Positions 23,291-35,285 of a DNA stretch of 64,000 nucleotides are shown here, in pieces. The notes under the pieces are model-generated. The model did not search any database. It saw only the letters and a list, made by a program, of their open reading frames with translations, and was not told the DNA's origin. The stretch is taken from NCBI GenBank assembly GCA_001939145.1, contig LSRX01000846.1:164107-228106 (forward strand), written 5' to 3'. Position 1 is the first letter of the stretch; the number at the start of each line of letters is the position of its first letter. A program made the translations under genes and the position numbers. This stretch comes from Symbiodinium microadriaticum (taxonomy: Eukaryota > Sar > Dinophyceae > Suessiales > Symbiodiniaceae).

Positions 23291-24100
23291 CATTCATGTA
23301 TCTACTTATGACTAACTGACCTAAGGTCCAGCCAACATCCAACAGCAGTTAAACACCCTTCGATGACATAACATCTCATTCCGACACACTCCAGAAAGAA
23401 ACAAGTCTAAACCCAGACTCACAACACCAACTCCGAAACCCCACATCATAAACCGCAAATCCAAAACCCAAAACCCCAAGTCCAAAACCCGACAGTACCT
23501 CCGGAAACCTTAGCCAGAGAATCAGGTCTGATCCTGTTGTGCAGGGGTTAAGGTTGCAATGGGCGTTAGGCTCATTAGGGTTTTAGCTGGAAATTTAGGT
23601 TTATGGGGGGTTCGGGGGTTTGGGGGGTTCTCGGGTTTCGGGGCTACGAGGTGTAGGGTTTAGGGCTCAGGGCATGCTTGGGGCTTTGGCTTTGCGAGGT
23701 TGCGCGTCTTCGGCTTTCTTGAACACCAAGCCTTCCACGCGGTGGATCGCCAAATGCAGGGGTGGTACACCTGGGACACCTGGGCTTCTGCAGGGCTCAT
23801 CCGACATCACCTCGCCTGCACCTTGGGACCCTAAACTCTAAAACCTATAGACCCTAAGCCCTAAACCCTATAGACCCTAAACCCTACATCCTATAGACCC
23901 CTATAGACCCTAGATCCTGAACCGTAAAACCCTCACGAAGATCCGAAACTCTGAACTCCAAACCTCCAGTTGCCCTACCTATACCTAGACCCTTACATGC
24001 AGTACCTTTTTTGTTGGGATGACTTCTCTTATTCGCTAGGATCCTATAACAAGAAACGAAGGTGACCCATAAAAAGTTACTACACCTGAGAGTCTAGGTA

Positions 24101-24212
24101 ATGTAGGGGCTTAGATAGTTACCAAGACTACTATGGAGGTTTCTCATTATAACTCTAGTATATTGGGCCGCGCAACCCTACTCTAATTATTAAGGCTCCT
24201 ACACCCTAAACT
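24101..24212 (-). repeat. MITE family 3, reverse copy
   Basis: Begins ATGTAGGGGCTTAGATAG and ends CTCTAATTATTAAGGCTCCT, matching family 3 in the opposite orientation to the copy at 38135. Confidence 0.65.
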
Positions 24213-24240
24213 AAACCTTATAGTAGCCCTTATAGAACCC

Positions 24241-24300
24241 TGTAAGGAACCCTTTTCACGGGACCCCAAAACCCTATTCTAATCATTAAGGCCCCTACAT
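24241..24300 (-). repeat. MITE family 3, fragment
   Basis: One end only: GGACCCCAAAACCCTATTCT followed by AATCATTAAGGCCCCTACAT. Confidence 0.6.
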
Positions 24301-24930
24301 TACTTGAGCACCTAGATCCCAGACTCCTTAACTTCAACAGTCTCCAGGCCCCGAACCCTCAACCTTAAACTCTCAACCCCGAACCCTATACCCTCAACCC
24401 TCAACCCTTAAAAACCTTAAAAAAGCTAAAACAACCCTTCATCAACACCAAGAAAAGCCTTAAACCCTTAAGCACGACCAAAAAAAACCTAAACCCTAAA
24501 CAGAAAACACACAAAAAACACAAAGAAGCCCTAAAACCCGTAAAACACCCTGAACCCCTAAGAGCTGAGGTCCTGGCCAGTCGTCTGCTGCGGCACAGCC
24601 GGAGCAGCGGGCTGCACCGGTGGCTGAGCCGGCTGCACCCTTTCGGGGTTTTACGGCTTTGGGGTATTAGGGGTTTCAGGGTTTTGAGGTTTTAGGATTT
24701 TGGGTTTAGGGATTTTGGGGTTTAGGGCTTTGGGGTATTAGGGTTTAGGAGTTTCTGGTGGAGCTTTGGGGTTTTAGGGTTTTAGGGTTTTAGGGTTTCA
24801 GGGTTTTGGGGTTTAGGGTTTAGGGGTTTCGGGTTTGGCGTTTAGGGTCTACACTATCACGGTCGTATAGGGGCCTTACTAGTCACAGAAGAAGCTTTTT
24901 ATCTTTTTTCGGCGTGGGCATTGCGCTGGC

Positions 24931-25026
24931 GATTTAAATCCTGCATTACGTTAAGGACCCTAAACGATGGGAAATAGGCTATATTCCTTATTATGGGGTA
25001 GTGCAGGATTTATATCATCAGCCGTA
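24931..25026 (+). repeat. MITE family 1, copy
   Basis: AAATCCTGCATTACGTTAAG at the left and GTGCAGGATTTATATCATCA with GCCGTA at the right. The flanking TCACGGTC...GGCCTTA...ACAGAAGA segment occurs on both sides (24857 and 25027), so the neighbourhood was also duplicated. Confidence 0.8.
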
Positions 25027-25268
25027 TCACGGTCATTGAAAGGCCTTAATCGTTACAGAAGAGGTGTTCTATTATTTTTTGGGGTGGGCATGTTTTGCTG
25101 TAAGTCTTATAGTACAACATTCCTTTAAAAAAACACACCTATAAGTATAAGTATAAGTATAAGGGAACTATAGGGGATCATGTTGGTAATTCTTCCGACC
25201 TCTCCAGACCCTAAACTCGGCCTAAACACTGTGATGAATGATCAGAAGAACTCTGCAAACTCCCAAAT

Positions 25269-25369
25269 GAGTAGTTCTCCAAACCCACTAGGGTCCTTTA
25301 TACAAGGGTATAAGGGTGCCGTACTATATTTGGGACCGAAAAAGCGACCCCAATTTAGAGAACTACCCA
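25269..25369 (+). repeat. MITE family 2, copy
   Basis: Starts GAGTAGTTCTCCAAA and ends CAATTTAGAGAACTACCC. Contains AAGGGTGCCGTACTATAT, a core shared with other copies. Confidence 0.75.
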
Positions 25370-26620
25370 AATAAAGATGCCTGGCCTTCGACCCTCAGTG
25401 AGCTTAAGGCTTAGCCGTGGGAACCGGCTGGTGCTGTACTGTCTCCCCTTTCCCCGCCGGGCTATGCTACGTAATGCCTCTGAGACTAAGTCCTAGCTCC
25501 GTAAAACTTGAAACCCTAGAAGCACGACTTTTGAGACAAGCCTGAAAATTTGCCAAGCTCGCTCTGAACCCCACTTACTTACCTGGCGATTGTGGAATCC
25601 ACACAGATTCACCGCGATTCTTTGCTTTGCAGTCATGCTCCACGAACCGGGAGTCTGCGAAAGATTCTAAGACCACCCTAGACCCTAAACCCTAAACTGT
25701 GATTTCTGTTCCCAAGTCCACCAACAGGAAATTCCTGATCTAGCAGCATCAAGCCCAAGACAAATGCCTGAAAGGCCCCCTAGTTTAGGCGCCAAACACC
25801 TGGGCACAAGTAAGCCACCCGACCCGAGGAGCATCCCCTCAAACTCCACTTATCTACATACTGGTTTGCTGGCCTACATGTTTACTCAATCTTCTTTTTC
25901 GGCAAGTGGTACTCGAGAAAAATTGCCGACCCGGTATTGATGCCCAAGCTGCCCTGCTGGACTTGCAACATCCAAGGTCCTTGCTTCGGGTTTGAGCTTA
26001 GGGTTTAGGGGTCTAGAGTCCTGGGTTCGGGATGCACGGGGTTTTAGAGTTGAGGGTGCAGGGTTCGGGGATAGGGAACAGGGCTTAAGCTGTAAGAAAG
26101 AAATTGAGATTCGGGGCATTGGATCCGTAGCCTGGCACTTGACGTCGTGTTTGGGTCTGTGTGTCACTCTGAGTGTTGCTCTGGATTGGTGCTCCAGCTA
26201 GCCTTTCCAAATCATCCACACCAAGGAAACATGCAATATGACCAATGCCACTAAGTCTAAGCAGAATCTTGAATGCAGTGGGAGCAGTACAGTACCCTAC
26301 ACTCTAAACCCTAAACCCTAGTTACACCCCTAAACTAAACCCTAAACCCTAAACCCTAAACCCCTAGAACCTAAACCCTGATCCCCTAAACCCTAAACCC
26401 TATGCTACTTTTCTTCCCCCCTTCCGACCGTCATGTCCTCTCTATCATCCCAATCTGTCGCGCTTCAACGAATTTTCTATCGCCTTGATTACAGCCTGCT
26501 TTAGGAGTATCTAAGGGTTGTAATATGCCCGAAAGGTTAAAGTTTACCTGCTTTACTGCTAGGAAGCTTGGTTTTATGCCTCTTACCCCCACTCTCCTTG
26601 CCAGAACCCTATCGTCATTC

Positions 26621-26735
26621 TGTTGATGGTATAAAAATCCTGCATGACCTTATGGACCCTAAACTCTGGGAATCATGGTATATATTCCTTATTACGGTGA
26701 TTAATGCAGGATTGAAATTTACAGCATCAGCCGTA
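26621..26735 (+). repeat. MITE family 1, copy
   Basis: TGTTGATGGTATAAAAATCC at the left, GGACCCTAAACTCTGGGAAT inside, and TTTACAGCATCAGCCGTA at the right. Confidence 0.8.
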
Positions 26736-26917
26736 CAGCCCGAGAAGCTGATACCCCCGGAAGCCGGCAGCACTGGGGGAGAGGTCACCGACATTGGACA
26801 TGGGCCGCGGTGGTTTTTCTAGGCGAATCCAGACGCACACAGGTGTAGGGCTGAGAGTTGGATGGTGAAGGTCTGTAGGTGTAGAGCTTGGTGTGTCCGA
26901 CAGCTCCTGGGTGCGCG

Positions 26918-27013
26918 GCCTTAACACTTAGGATAGGGTTTGGGGCTCCTTTATAATATACTTGTTATACGGAACCCAAGGAACAATGCACGTAATTATT
27001 TTAGGCCCCTATA
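26918..27013 (+). repeat. MITE family 3, copy
   Basis: GCCTTAACACTTAGGATAGG, GGGCTCCTTTATAATATA and the closing GTAATTATTTTAGGCCCCTA match family 3. Confidence 0.7.
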
Positions 27014-27689
27014 CGAATTCAGGATCGTGGACCCAAGAACACCCTTTTATCTCAGAGTTCAGGAGCCAACGGCTTTGAATCCACCTTGCTCCTCTACAGC
27101 TTGGGGCTAGTGCTTTTGATCAACCAGCTTTCGGGAATCGCAGCTTCATGATCCTTGCATCGTATCTTAACGCTCTAGTCATGAAACTCTTCCAGCTTGA
27201 GCAGAGATGACAAGTTTCAGCTGTTGCGGTATCATGTCATGTGCCCTAAACCCCTTAACCCTAAACTCTATATGTGCATGCATCTCTGACCGTCACGGAA
27301 GCCCCGCAGCCCAGCAAGACCAACAATAACAAGACAAAGACTCCGCAACCAGCTCCAACCATGCATAAAACCTGCAGCTCCTGCTAGAACCCTCGCTTCG
27401 GCGGTAGCTCTGCCATGAGCAGAGGTATTAGGCATTTCTGCGCTCAAATCGAACTGGCGGATCCGCACCAACTGCAGCGAAGCATGTCGGATTTGTCTGG
27501 TTCCCTGTTGGGGCCATATTAAACATGATCATTTTTAATCCCTATTAGGGTTTTATTTTTTCCTTAAATGTAAAATTGTATCCAACAAGTACCCAGTTGT
27601 GGGCCAGCTGGTGCTTTGCACGGTGCTGCTGGCCATTCTGCGAGGCTCTCGTGCTTGGAAGATTTCCTGGTCTATCCGTGTCGCCGAAA

Positions 27690-27895
27690 GACTTATATAG
27701 ATACATACATACATACATACATACATACATACATACATACCTACGTACGTACGTACGTACATACATACATACATACATAAATACATATATACACATATAC
27801 ATATACATGTACATATACATATATACATATATACATATATACACATATACATATATACATATATAATACATATATACATATATATAAACACATAC

Positions 27896-27927
<32 letters not shown>

Positions 27928-28042
27928 GTGTCTATCTATCTATCTATCTATCTATCCACATGTATTATTAACAATAATCATCATCATCATAAACTGTTAT
28001 TATTACTATGATTATCTTTACAGTATGTACACATATACACAA

Positions 28043-28074
<32 letters not shown>

Positions 28075-28133
28075 GTATACGTATACGTATACGTATAATA
28101 TACGCACATGATATACGCACATGATATATTTTT

Positions 28134-28164
<31 letters not shown>

Positions 28165-28380
28165 CATATATATATGTATACATAATACACAATGTGTGTA
28201 TATATATATATATATTCATGTATGCACGCACGTATGTCTGTCTGTATGCATGCATGTATGTATGTATGTATGTATGTATGCACGTATGCATGGATGTATG
28301 TATGTATGTATGTATTTATGTATGTATGTGTATGTATGTATGTATGTACGTATGTATGTATGTATGTATGTACGTATTGA
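27690..28380 (+). repeat. Tetranucleotide microsatellites
   Basis: Successive TACA, TCTA, TATACG, TATA and TATG arrays, mixed with TA dinucleotides and a CATCAT stretch. All open frames in this stretch (Tyr, Met, Cys and Ile rich) come from the repeats. Confidence 0.9.
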
Positions 28381-28389
28381 TCTTGTGAA

Positions 28390-28870
28390 ATTCGGAAAGG
28401 AAACCCCAGAGTATTGCGTCCGAGACCGTCTGCCGATTCGGCTTGTCCGCCCCCCTATAGGCCCTGCAGCATGCCCCAAGCCTCCAAATAGTAGTGAGTT
28501 GGAGCCGTAAGTGGGGCAACAGGTCAAGCTTTGATCTGAAAACCGTAACCCAATCCCAGGCGCAGCAGATGGGACCATGTCCATGCCGGAAGCCGCGTTC
28601 AACCTTGAAAATCTTATGTACTCTGCACTGCTTGGCAGTACTGAAGAATCAAGACTAGGAGAGAGCCACACAAATTCGGGAGTCCGACACAGAGTATATT
28701 TCCAAGGCTCTGCCAGGGATATTCCAGTATCTTTGGATGAATAAGGCATAAGGTTTGGAAAATGCGGGCTCGGGTCAGTATTGGACAAGCTGGTCTGGAT
28801 GTTTGCTTGTGTGGCATCCGGGTTCCCGAAGTCAAGGCATCAAAGCATCGCAATATCGCAAAATCACGCT
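28390..28870. other. Unique stretch, nature unknown
   Basis: Non-repetitive and open in several frames on both strands. The minus strand reads CGLPNLCGSLLVL and FSRLNAASGMDMVPSAA, without start, splice sites or a recognisable family. It could be a decayed mobile element or exon. Confidence 0.3.
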
Positions 28871-28993
28871 CGTTCCTTACAAAGGTTCTCCTTCGTGCTC
28901 ATCGAGATCATTCTTTCCCATCGGCATGCAGCAACGACCACTGCAAACACTCTCTACGGTGTCGCATAAATACTGCAGGGCCCTGAACATCGG

Positions 28994-29072
28994 AATAGGG
29001 TGTTGTGGGGCACATTATACCATAATCATAAGAAGGATCACGAAGGAAACATGAGGGTAACTATTTGGGCAC
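28994..29072 (+). repeat. MITE family 3, diverged copy
   Basis: AATAGGGTGTTGTGGGGCAC and GGGTAACTATTTGGGCACCT resemble both ends of the family 3 copy at 59277. Confidence 0.5.
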
Positions 29073-29144
29073 CTATCCTGTATGCCCGAAACCCTATAAA
29101 CTTTTGTTATATACAATATATGTATAAACCCTAAACCTTATCAA

Positions 29145-29330
29145 CCCTTAACACACACACATATACATATATATATATACACATACATACACACATGCAC
29201 ACATACATATATATATATATATGTATATACATATATGTATGTGTATATATATATAGATATATAGATATGTATACATACATGCATGCATACATACATACAT
29301 ACATACATACATATGCATATTACTACCAAC
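29145..29330 (+). repeat. CA, TA and TACA microsatellites
   Basis: Alternating ACAC, ATAT and CATA units; open frames here are repeat artefacts. Confidence 0.85.
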
Positions 29331-30195
29331 AGAAGGCCGGAGAAGAAGAGGCAATCCGCCACTCTGCAAGCAGAGTTTGTCCGCCTCTCGTCAAGCCAAA
29401 ACATCCAACAAAGGCCAAAGTGCGCCCCTCCGGGGCGCCGAAAGTCTTTGCTCGTACTCTGCTTCCTCCATACTGCTGTTACTACTTTTGCGTATTCTTT
29501 TGCTAGTCTTTACTAATGTTGCTGTATGGTTGCTATATTTGCATCCCTGCCCACGACCGCATCTAGAGTAGTCGTGAACCGTTGCTCTCAGAGCTCTTCC
29601 GAGCGTATGTTCTTCCGCAGATCCTCGAAGTTGTCAATGTCGATGTCGACCTCCTAACAGGGGTTGACAGGATGCTTGCCTTGCCTTTGATTGCGGCACT
29701 GGAGAGATGCGTGTTTTTGTTGATGATGATGACGATGCTGCTGCTGTTGGTGGTGATGATGAAGGTGGTGGTGCTCGTAGTGCTGTTGGTGCCGTGGCCC
29801 TGTGCGTGGTGCGCACCGTCAGAGTCATCACTGTATCACTGTTTCGGAATGGTCAACTCAAGGTGTGCCCCAGACTAACAAGACCTGCCTCAATCGGGGC
29901 ACCCCTTCGCAAAATAGTCGGGGAGATAGTAACAGCAATAGCAATGCTCAGATGCCTCAGAAAGTAACTTCAGGCCAGAAAATCGTGCACTCATAGATAC
30001 TCCCGAAGCCAATCCAGGTAGGCTTCAGGCTTTAAAGCCACAGTGATGACTGACGGCGAAGATTCGATGCGTTTAGGGCTTCTGGGATGTAGGCTTTGAG
30101 TTTCATGCTTTCAGTCGCAACTCCTTCGTAGAAGACCCTTCCGTGACCAAGCAAGGCGAAAAACTGAGCGAAGAGGGCAAAAAAGCAAATAGAAT

Positions 30196-30315
30196 GTGGG
30201 GGCCTTCATGATCGGACTAGGGTTTTGGGCTCCTTTATGGAATAGCCATAAAGGAGGAACCCTAAGACAGAATATAGGTATGGTATACATCGGTAATTAC
30301 TTAGGCTTCTATATC
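30196..30315 (+). repeat. MITE family 3, copy
   Basis: TGTGGGGGCCTTCATGATCG, GGGTTTTGGGCTCCTTTATG and GTAATTACTTAGGCTTCTAT. The inner part has its own inverted repeat around ATAGCCATAAAGGAGGAACC. Confidence 0.75.
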
Positions 30316-30445
30316 GGCGCCTCCATAGGTTCTTCGGCCACGCTACAGTATAAATACAATAGGGAGGTGGTTGAGGGGAGCCCTCAGGAAAGACATTGGC
30401 TGATTACTCAGGCTTGTCTATTCGAGGCAGCTAGCAGCTGAATAT

Positions 30446-30649
30446 GGGTAGTTGTCTAGAATAGGGTCCCTTGTAGGGTCCTTACTATGAGGGTGCCGTA
30501 CTATATGGGAGATTCCGAAAATAAGGGACCCTAATATAGTACCCTAAATAGTAGGACCCTTATTATATGGACCTCAAACAAGGCACCCTAATTTTCGGAA
30601 ACCCCCATATTGGGGACTAAAAAGTGTCCCTAATTTAGAGAACTCCCCA
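30446..30649 (+). repeat. MITE family 2, expanded or nested copy
   Basis: About twice the usual length. Starts GGGTAGTTGTCTAGAATAGG and ends CCCTAATTTAGAGAACTCCC. Several internal AGGGTCC/GGACCCT and TAGTACCC blocks suggest one copy inserted into another. Confidence 0.7.
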
Positions 30650-30723
30650 TATCAGAACGCATAGAAAGCTTTGATACCTAGCCCTCAGTTGCAGCATGGC
30701 TTAGCAGTCAGCGCCTCTCGCTT

Positions 30724-30820
30724 CTGTTGATGAACAAAATCCTGCATTACCTAAGGAACTATGGGAATTAGGGTATATATTCCTTATAATGGGTAATGCA
30801 GGGTTTATATCATCAACCGT
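30724..30820 (+). repeat. MITE family 1, copy
   Basis: CTGTTGATGAACAAAATCCT at the left and GGGTTTATATCATCAACCGT at the right, with TATATTCCTTATAATGGG inside. Confidence 0.8.
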
Positions 30821-30852
30821 CGTATTCAAAAACCAGGCTTGACCCACGGCCC

Positions 30853-30871
30853 GCGGGACTCGAACCTGCTA
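30853..30871 (-). promoter_or_regulatory. tRNA T-arm / Pol III B-box-like motif
   Basis: On the minus strand GCAGGTTCGAGTCCCGC matches the tRNA B-box GGTTCGANTCC. No acceptor stem, D-arm or anticodon arm could be placed upstream, so it is not a tRNA gene. It could be a tRNA or SINE fragment, or chance. Confidence 0.35.
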
Positions 30872-31983
30872 CTCCAAAGTTCCACGGACAGACAAAATAC
30901 TGGATGCAAGCCCTATACCTAAACCCTCAACCCTACACTAACCCTAAACCCTCAACCCTACATTAATCCTAAGCCCTATACCCTAAACTCAAAGCCATGA
31001 AAAGCCAAGCTCCTAAACCCGAAGCGCTCCCGCCTAAACTCCCTAACACCTAAACCCCCCAGATGTGCCAATATTCTCTATACTCAAGGCAATATACCTT
31101 CACTTATAGCAGGATCCCTAGTATCATTTACGGTATTTTCCTTAAAGAATGGATTTTGGAAAGTCTGGGCTTCACGAACTCTGAACCCCCTGAAAGCGAA
31201 GCCTCCGCGTCAGGTACTGCCGGCTTGACAGGCTTGTCGACGACGGGCGTTTGCGGAGTCCTTGGGCCTGCAGTTGGACTTAGGGTTTTAGAGCTCAGGG
31301 TTAAGGATCGAGATGGGAGTTTCCAAAAATAAGGGGTACCTTATTTGGGGGGCCTTATAATAAGGATCCCACTATTTAGGGTACTATATCAGGGTCCCCT
31401 ACTTTCGGAAATCCCCCAGACTGTCAAGGATGTAGCACCAGGGTCGGAGTGATTTGGGAACACGTTCCCTGTAATACATCTTTGCATCTTCATACTATAG
31501 TATGACCCCCAAGCCTAGTCAAACTATGTGGCCCCCATAATGGTATCGAGACACGAAGCCGTACAAAAGCATGTTAGACACTACAAGCCATACACTATGT
31601 TGTCAGAGTGTTTCTGAGTTGTGGGCTTCAGGATAGAGCACAGCTGGCGATCTGCTGTGCTTGCGACATGTCAAAAGTTGTCCAGTTGAACCCAGTGTCT
31701 GCAAGGGTTACCTCCCCAAATCACGAGCTTTGCAACCTAATTACTCACTTAGTATTTCGGGGGACTAAAGCTTAACCTTCGGGATCTTGTTGGGATGAAA
31801 ACACCCCTTCAAAAGGTTGCAGGTTACCTACTCCACTGTTTAGGCTCAGTATCCTGTAGGGCCCCTAAACCCCTAAACCCTCAACCCCTAAACCCTAAAC
31901 CCCTCCTGCAAATACATCTAACCCCCAAGATCCTATAACACCCCGCCCCAGTCTGACCTATGTGTATCAACCTAATCCCAATT

Positions 31984-32085
31984 GCTGATAATATAAAACC
32001 TGCATTACCTTAAGGACCCCTAAACTATGGGAATTCTGGTATATTCCTTATTCCGGGTAATGCAGGAGTCAGATCATCAACTGTA
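31984..32085 (+). repeat. MITE family 1, copy
   Basis: GCTGATAATATAAAACCTGC at the left, GGACCCCTAAACTATGGGAA inside, and CAGATCATCAACTGTA at the right. Confidence 0.8.
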
Positions 32086-32690
32086 TCTGCCCTGTCTCGG
32101 ACAAAAAATGCAGGAAAGCTTCGGCCTCTCAAGGACCAGATAACCCTTGAAAGTATAAAGGGCTCTATACCTTTCATACAGTATGAACCCCTATATGGTC
32201 TATGAACCCTAAACCCTTTTAGGGCTCTATACCCATATACTCTGAATACCCCTCTGGGTTTTTCAAAGGGCTCTTTTCGCCCTTAAGGCCTTGCTCCTTC
32301 TCGATCTTCGCGTCGTCTGCTGCATCCATGGCCAAGGCAAGGGCAGGATCCTTGAGCACCGAATCTTCGAGTTTCTGTGGGCTCCTCTTATTTAGGTTAG
32401 GGTCTAGCGTTTAAGGTTTAGGGGTTTAGGGGTTTAGGGTTTAGGCTTGAGAGTTTAGGGTTTAGGGGTTTAGGGGTTTAGGGATTTAGGGCTGTAGGTC
32501 TGAATTCGCACAGGGCTTTGGGGACTTACTGTTCTAGTAGACTGTATAGTCGCATACCCTAAACCTAAACCCTAAACTGTAAGGGCTTCAAGTTGAAGAG
32601 GTTGGAAAAAAAAACCAGAATGCAGGGGTCGTGTTCGGCTCCAAGCCTTTGTGGCTTATTCTCCTATCAGAATCTATGTAAATAAAGACC

Positions 32691-32783
32691 CTACCCATAG
32701 GCTCCATGGTAGTTCAATTTTGTGGTTCATCTTTAGGATCCAAAAAGGTACTCCCAAAAGGAACTACACTGGAGCCCATGGGT
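32691..32783 (+). repeat. MITE family 4, copy
   Basis: CTACCCATAGGCTCCATGGT at the left and GGAACTACACTGGAGCCCAT at the right are inverted repeats. The same layout occurs at 43166. Confidence 0.7.
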
Positions 32784-33481
32784 TATAAGGGGCTACTAAA
32801 CCCCAATGCTACGGTTTCTAGTACAGGTCTCATCAAATGGTATGCCTCAACACTCAGCCCTGCATTCGCAACTCCTTCAAGCTTCGAAGCGCGAAGCTCC
32901 CACGACCGAATAGCGAAGCCCCCTGTAACACTTACACAGCGAAGATCCCGAATGCGATGTAAGACCGGGGAAAGCCCCGTGGACGCCAGATAATCATCAT
33001 ACCTCACCTAAGCCTCAACTCAAGTCTTGACTCCTGCACCCTAAACCCCTAAACCCTAACCCTAAACCCTAAACGCCTAAACCCTAACCTCTAAACCGCT
33101 AAATCCTAAACCCCTAAACTCCTAAACCCCCAAACCTCAAAACCCCTAAACCCTAAACCTCTAAACCGCTAAATCCTAAACCCCTGAACTCCTAAACCCT
33201 TAAATCCTGCCGTCCTCAAGCCTTCACCGACGACAAACAAAGCAGGTCTAGGGCCCTACCTGTAACTGTAACTCTCTTTACCTACAGTTTAGGTTTATAG
33301 GGTTTGAGGTTTAGGGTGTAGGGTTTAGGGTTTTCAGCGCCATATACCCCTGAATTAGGAGGTAGAGCCCATAAACCTGTGGGTAATTAGAGTCCCGGGT
33401 AAGCGCTACACCTTAAACCGACCAGAGTGTTTCGGGTCTCAACCAGAGAGCCCAATACCCCTGAACGAAGGAATAGAGCTT

Positions 33482-33690
33482 AAATCATACTCTGAAGCCC
33501 CTTATAGTTTTAGGTATATGCATTAATAAAGGGGCATATTTGGGCTCCCTAAATCACACTATGAAGCCCCTTATAGTTTTAGGCATATACCTTCATTAAG
33601 GGGTACTTTTGGGCTCCCTAAATCATACTATGAAGCCCCTTATCGTTTTAGGTATATACCTGAATTAAGGGGTATTTTTGGGGCTCTCTG
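33482..33690 (+). repeat. 69-bp tandem repeat, three copies
   Basis: AAATCATACTCTGAAGCCCC and its variants recur at about 33482, 33551 and 33620. Each is followed by TTATAGTTTTAGGTATAT and GGGCTCCCT. A diverged fourth unit may lie near 33340-33480. Confidence 0.85.
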
Positions 33691-33753
33691 CGCACCAACT
33701 CGATGTGACAGAGTCCTTGTATCGCCGGAAACGCCTTGAGATCTCCGACACCT

Positions 33754-33900
33754 GGGTAGCTCTCTAGATTAGCGTCCCCTTTTTAGGGTTCCTTAAAGGG
33801 ATCTATAAGGGTTCCAATAAGGGTTTCTATAAGGGGACCATAAGGGTTCTATACTAGCAGTTCCTTCTGGGGTTTACCTTAACCACAAAAAGGAGCTACT
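33754..33900 (+). repeat. MITE family 2 left end with internal AGGG arrays
   Basis: Starts GGGTAGCTCTCTAGATTAGC, followed by repeated TATAAGGGTT-type units. It runs into AACCACAAAAAGGAGCTACT, which belongs to family 4. Probably a composite of two elements. Confidence 0.55.
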
Positions 33901-33910
33901 TAGGTGTCTT

Positions 33911-34014
33911 TGGGTAGCTCTCTAAATTAGCGTCCCTTTCTAAGTCCTCAATGTAGTACGGCACCCTTATAAACAAGGCCCCGAAAAAGGGGCCAATGAT
34001 TTAGAGAACTACCC
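33911..34014 (+). repeat. MITE family 2, copy
   Basis: GGGTAGCTCTCTAAATTAGC at the left and ATGATTTAGAGAACTACCC at the right, with AGTACGGCACCCTTATAAA inside. Confidence 0.85.
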
Positions 34015-34170
34015 ACCTGGCTTTTTTTTGGGAGGAGGGTCGCGCCTTCGGTCTGGAGGCTTGCTTCTCCAGCATCTTAGGGTGGAATAAAAACCCAGGG
34101 TTTAGGGGTTTAGGGTTTATCGGTTTAGGGTTTAGGGGTTGCAAGGGTACCTTTTTGGGTTGTATACCCC

Positions 34171-35043
34171 NNNNNNNNNNNNNNNNNNNNNNNNNNNNNN
34201 NNNNNNNNNNNNNNNNNNNNNNNNNNNNNNNNNNNNNNNNNNNNNNNNNNNNNNNNNNNNNNNNNNNNNNNNNNNNNNNNNNNNNNNNNNNNNNNNNNNN
34301 NNNNNNNNNNNNNNNNNNNNNNNNNNNNNNNNNNNNNNNNNNNNNNNNNNNNNNNNNNNNNNNNNNNNNNNNNNNNNNNNNNNNNNNNNNNNNNNNNNNN
34401 NNNNNNNNNNNNNNNNNNNNNNNNNNNNNNNNNNNNNNNNNNNNNNNNNNNNNNNNNNNNNNNNNNNNNNNNNNNNNNNNNNNNNNNNNNNNNNNNNNNN
34501 NNNNNNNNNNNNNNNNNNNNNNNNNNNNNNNNNNNNNNNNNNNNNNNNNNNNNNNNNNNNNNNNNNNNNNNNNNNNNNNNNNNNNNNNNNNNNNNNNNNN
34601 NNNNNNNNNNNNNNNNNNNNNNNNNNNNNNNNNNNNNNNNNNNNNNNNNNNNNNNNNNNNNNNNNNNNNNNNNNNNNNNNNNNNNNNNNNNNNNNNNNNN
34701 NNNNNNNNNNNNNNNNNNNNNNNNNNNNNNNNNNNNNNNNNNNNNNNNNNNNNNNNNNNNNNNNNNNNNNNNNNNNNNNNNNNNNNNNNNNNNNNNNNNN
34801 NNNNNNNNNNNNNNNNNNNNNNNNNNNNNNNNNNNNNNNNNNNNNNNNNNNNNNNNNNNNNNNNNNNNNNNNNNNNNNNNNNNNNNNNNNNNNNNNNNNN
34901 NNNNNNNNNNNNNNNNNNNNNNNNNNNNNNNNNNNNNNNNNNNNNNNNNNNNNNNNNNNNNNNNNNNNNNNNNNNNNNNNNNNNNNNNNNNNNNNNNNNN
35001 NNNNNNNNNNNNNNNNNNNNNNNNNNNNNNNNNNNNNNNNNNN
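34171..35043. other. Assembly gap (873 Ns)
   Basis: Run of N flanked by telomere-like repeats on both sides. Confidence 1.
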
Positions 35044-35285
35044 AACCCTAAACCCCAACCCCTAAACCCTAAACTCTCAACTCTAAACCGTAAACCCTAA
35101 CCCCTAAACCCTAAACCCTAAACCCTCAACCCTAAAGCCTCAACCCTAAACCCTCAACCCTAAACCCCAACCCCTAAACCCTAAACTCTCAACTCTAAAC
35201 CGTAAACCCTAACCCCTAAACCCTAAACCCTAAACCCTCAACCCTAAACCTAAACCTAAACCCTCAACCCTCAACCCTAGGTTAG
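35044..35285 (+). repeat. CCCTAAA higher-order repeat
   Basis: A block of about 110 bp made of CCCTAAA variants (including CTCTCAACTCTAAACCG) occurs twice in tandem. The order of variants is conserved, so the block was duplicated as a unit. Confidence 0.8.

Larger units (their letters stand above)
21402..34170. other. Repeat-rich region: telomere-like repeats, MITEs, microsatellites
   Basis: No convincing gene was found. Degenerate TTTAGGG blocks occur on the plus strand (for example 21402-21510, 22595-22660, 22980-23065, 24650-24850, 32395-32490) and CCCTAAA blocks at 22180-22330, 23830-23930, 24340-24560, 26300-26400 and 33030-33210. They are separated by palindromic elements listed individually and by a few unique stretches (21550-21860, 25400-25990, 27030-27480, 29400-30180) that lack supported exons. 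A short minus-strand frame near 29640-29593 (VDIDIDNFEDLRKN, stop TGA) may be a stray last exon. Confidence 0.7.

Noticed and set aside
30853..30905. tRNA gene on the minus strand
   Set aside because: Only a T-arm-like segment is present; no acceptor stem partner, D-arm or anticodon arm could be placed.
34132..35065. Frames of about 300 codons on both strands
   Set aside because: They consist almost entirely of unknown residues across a run of Ns.
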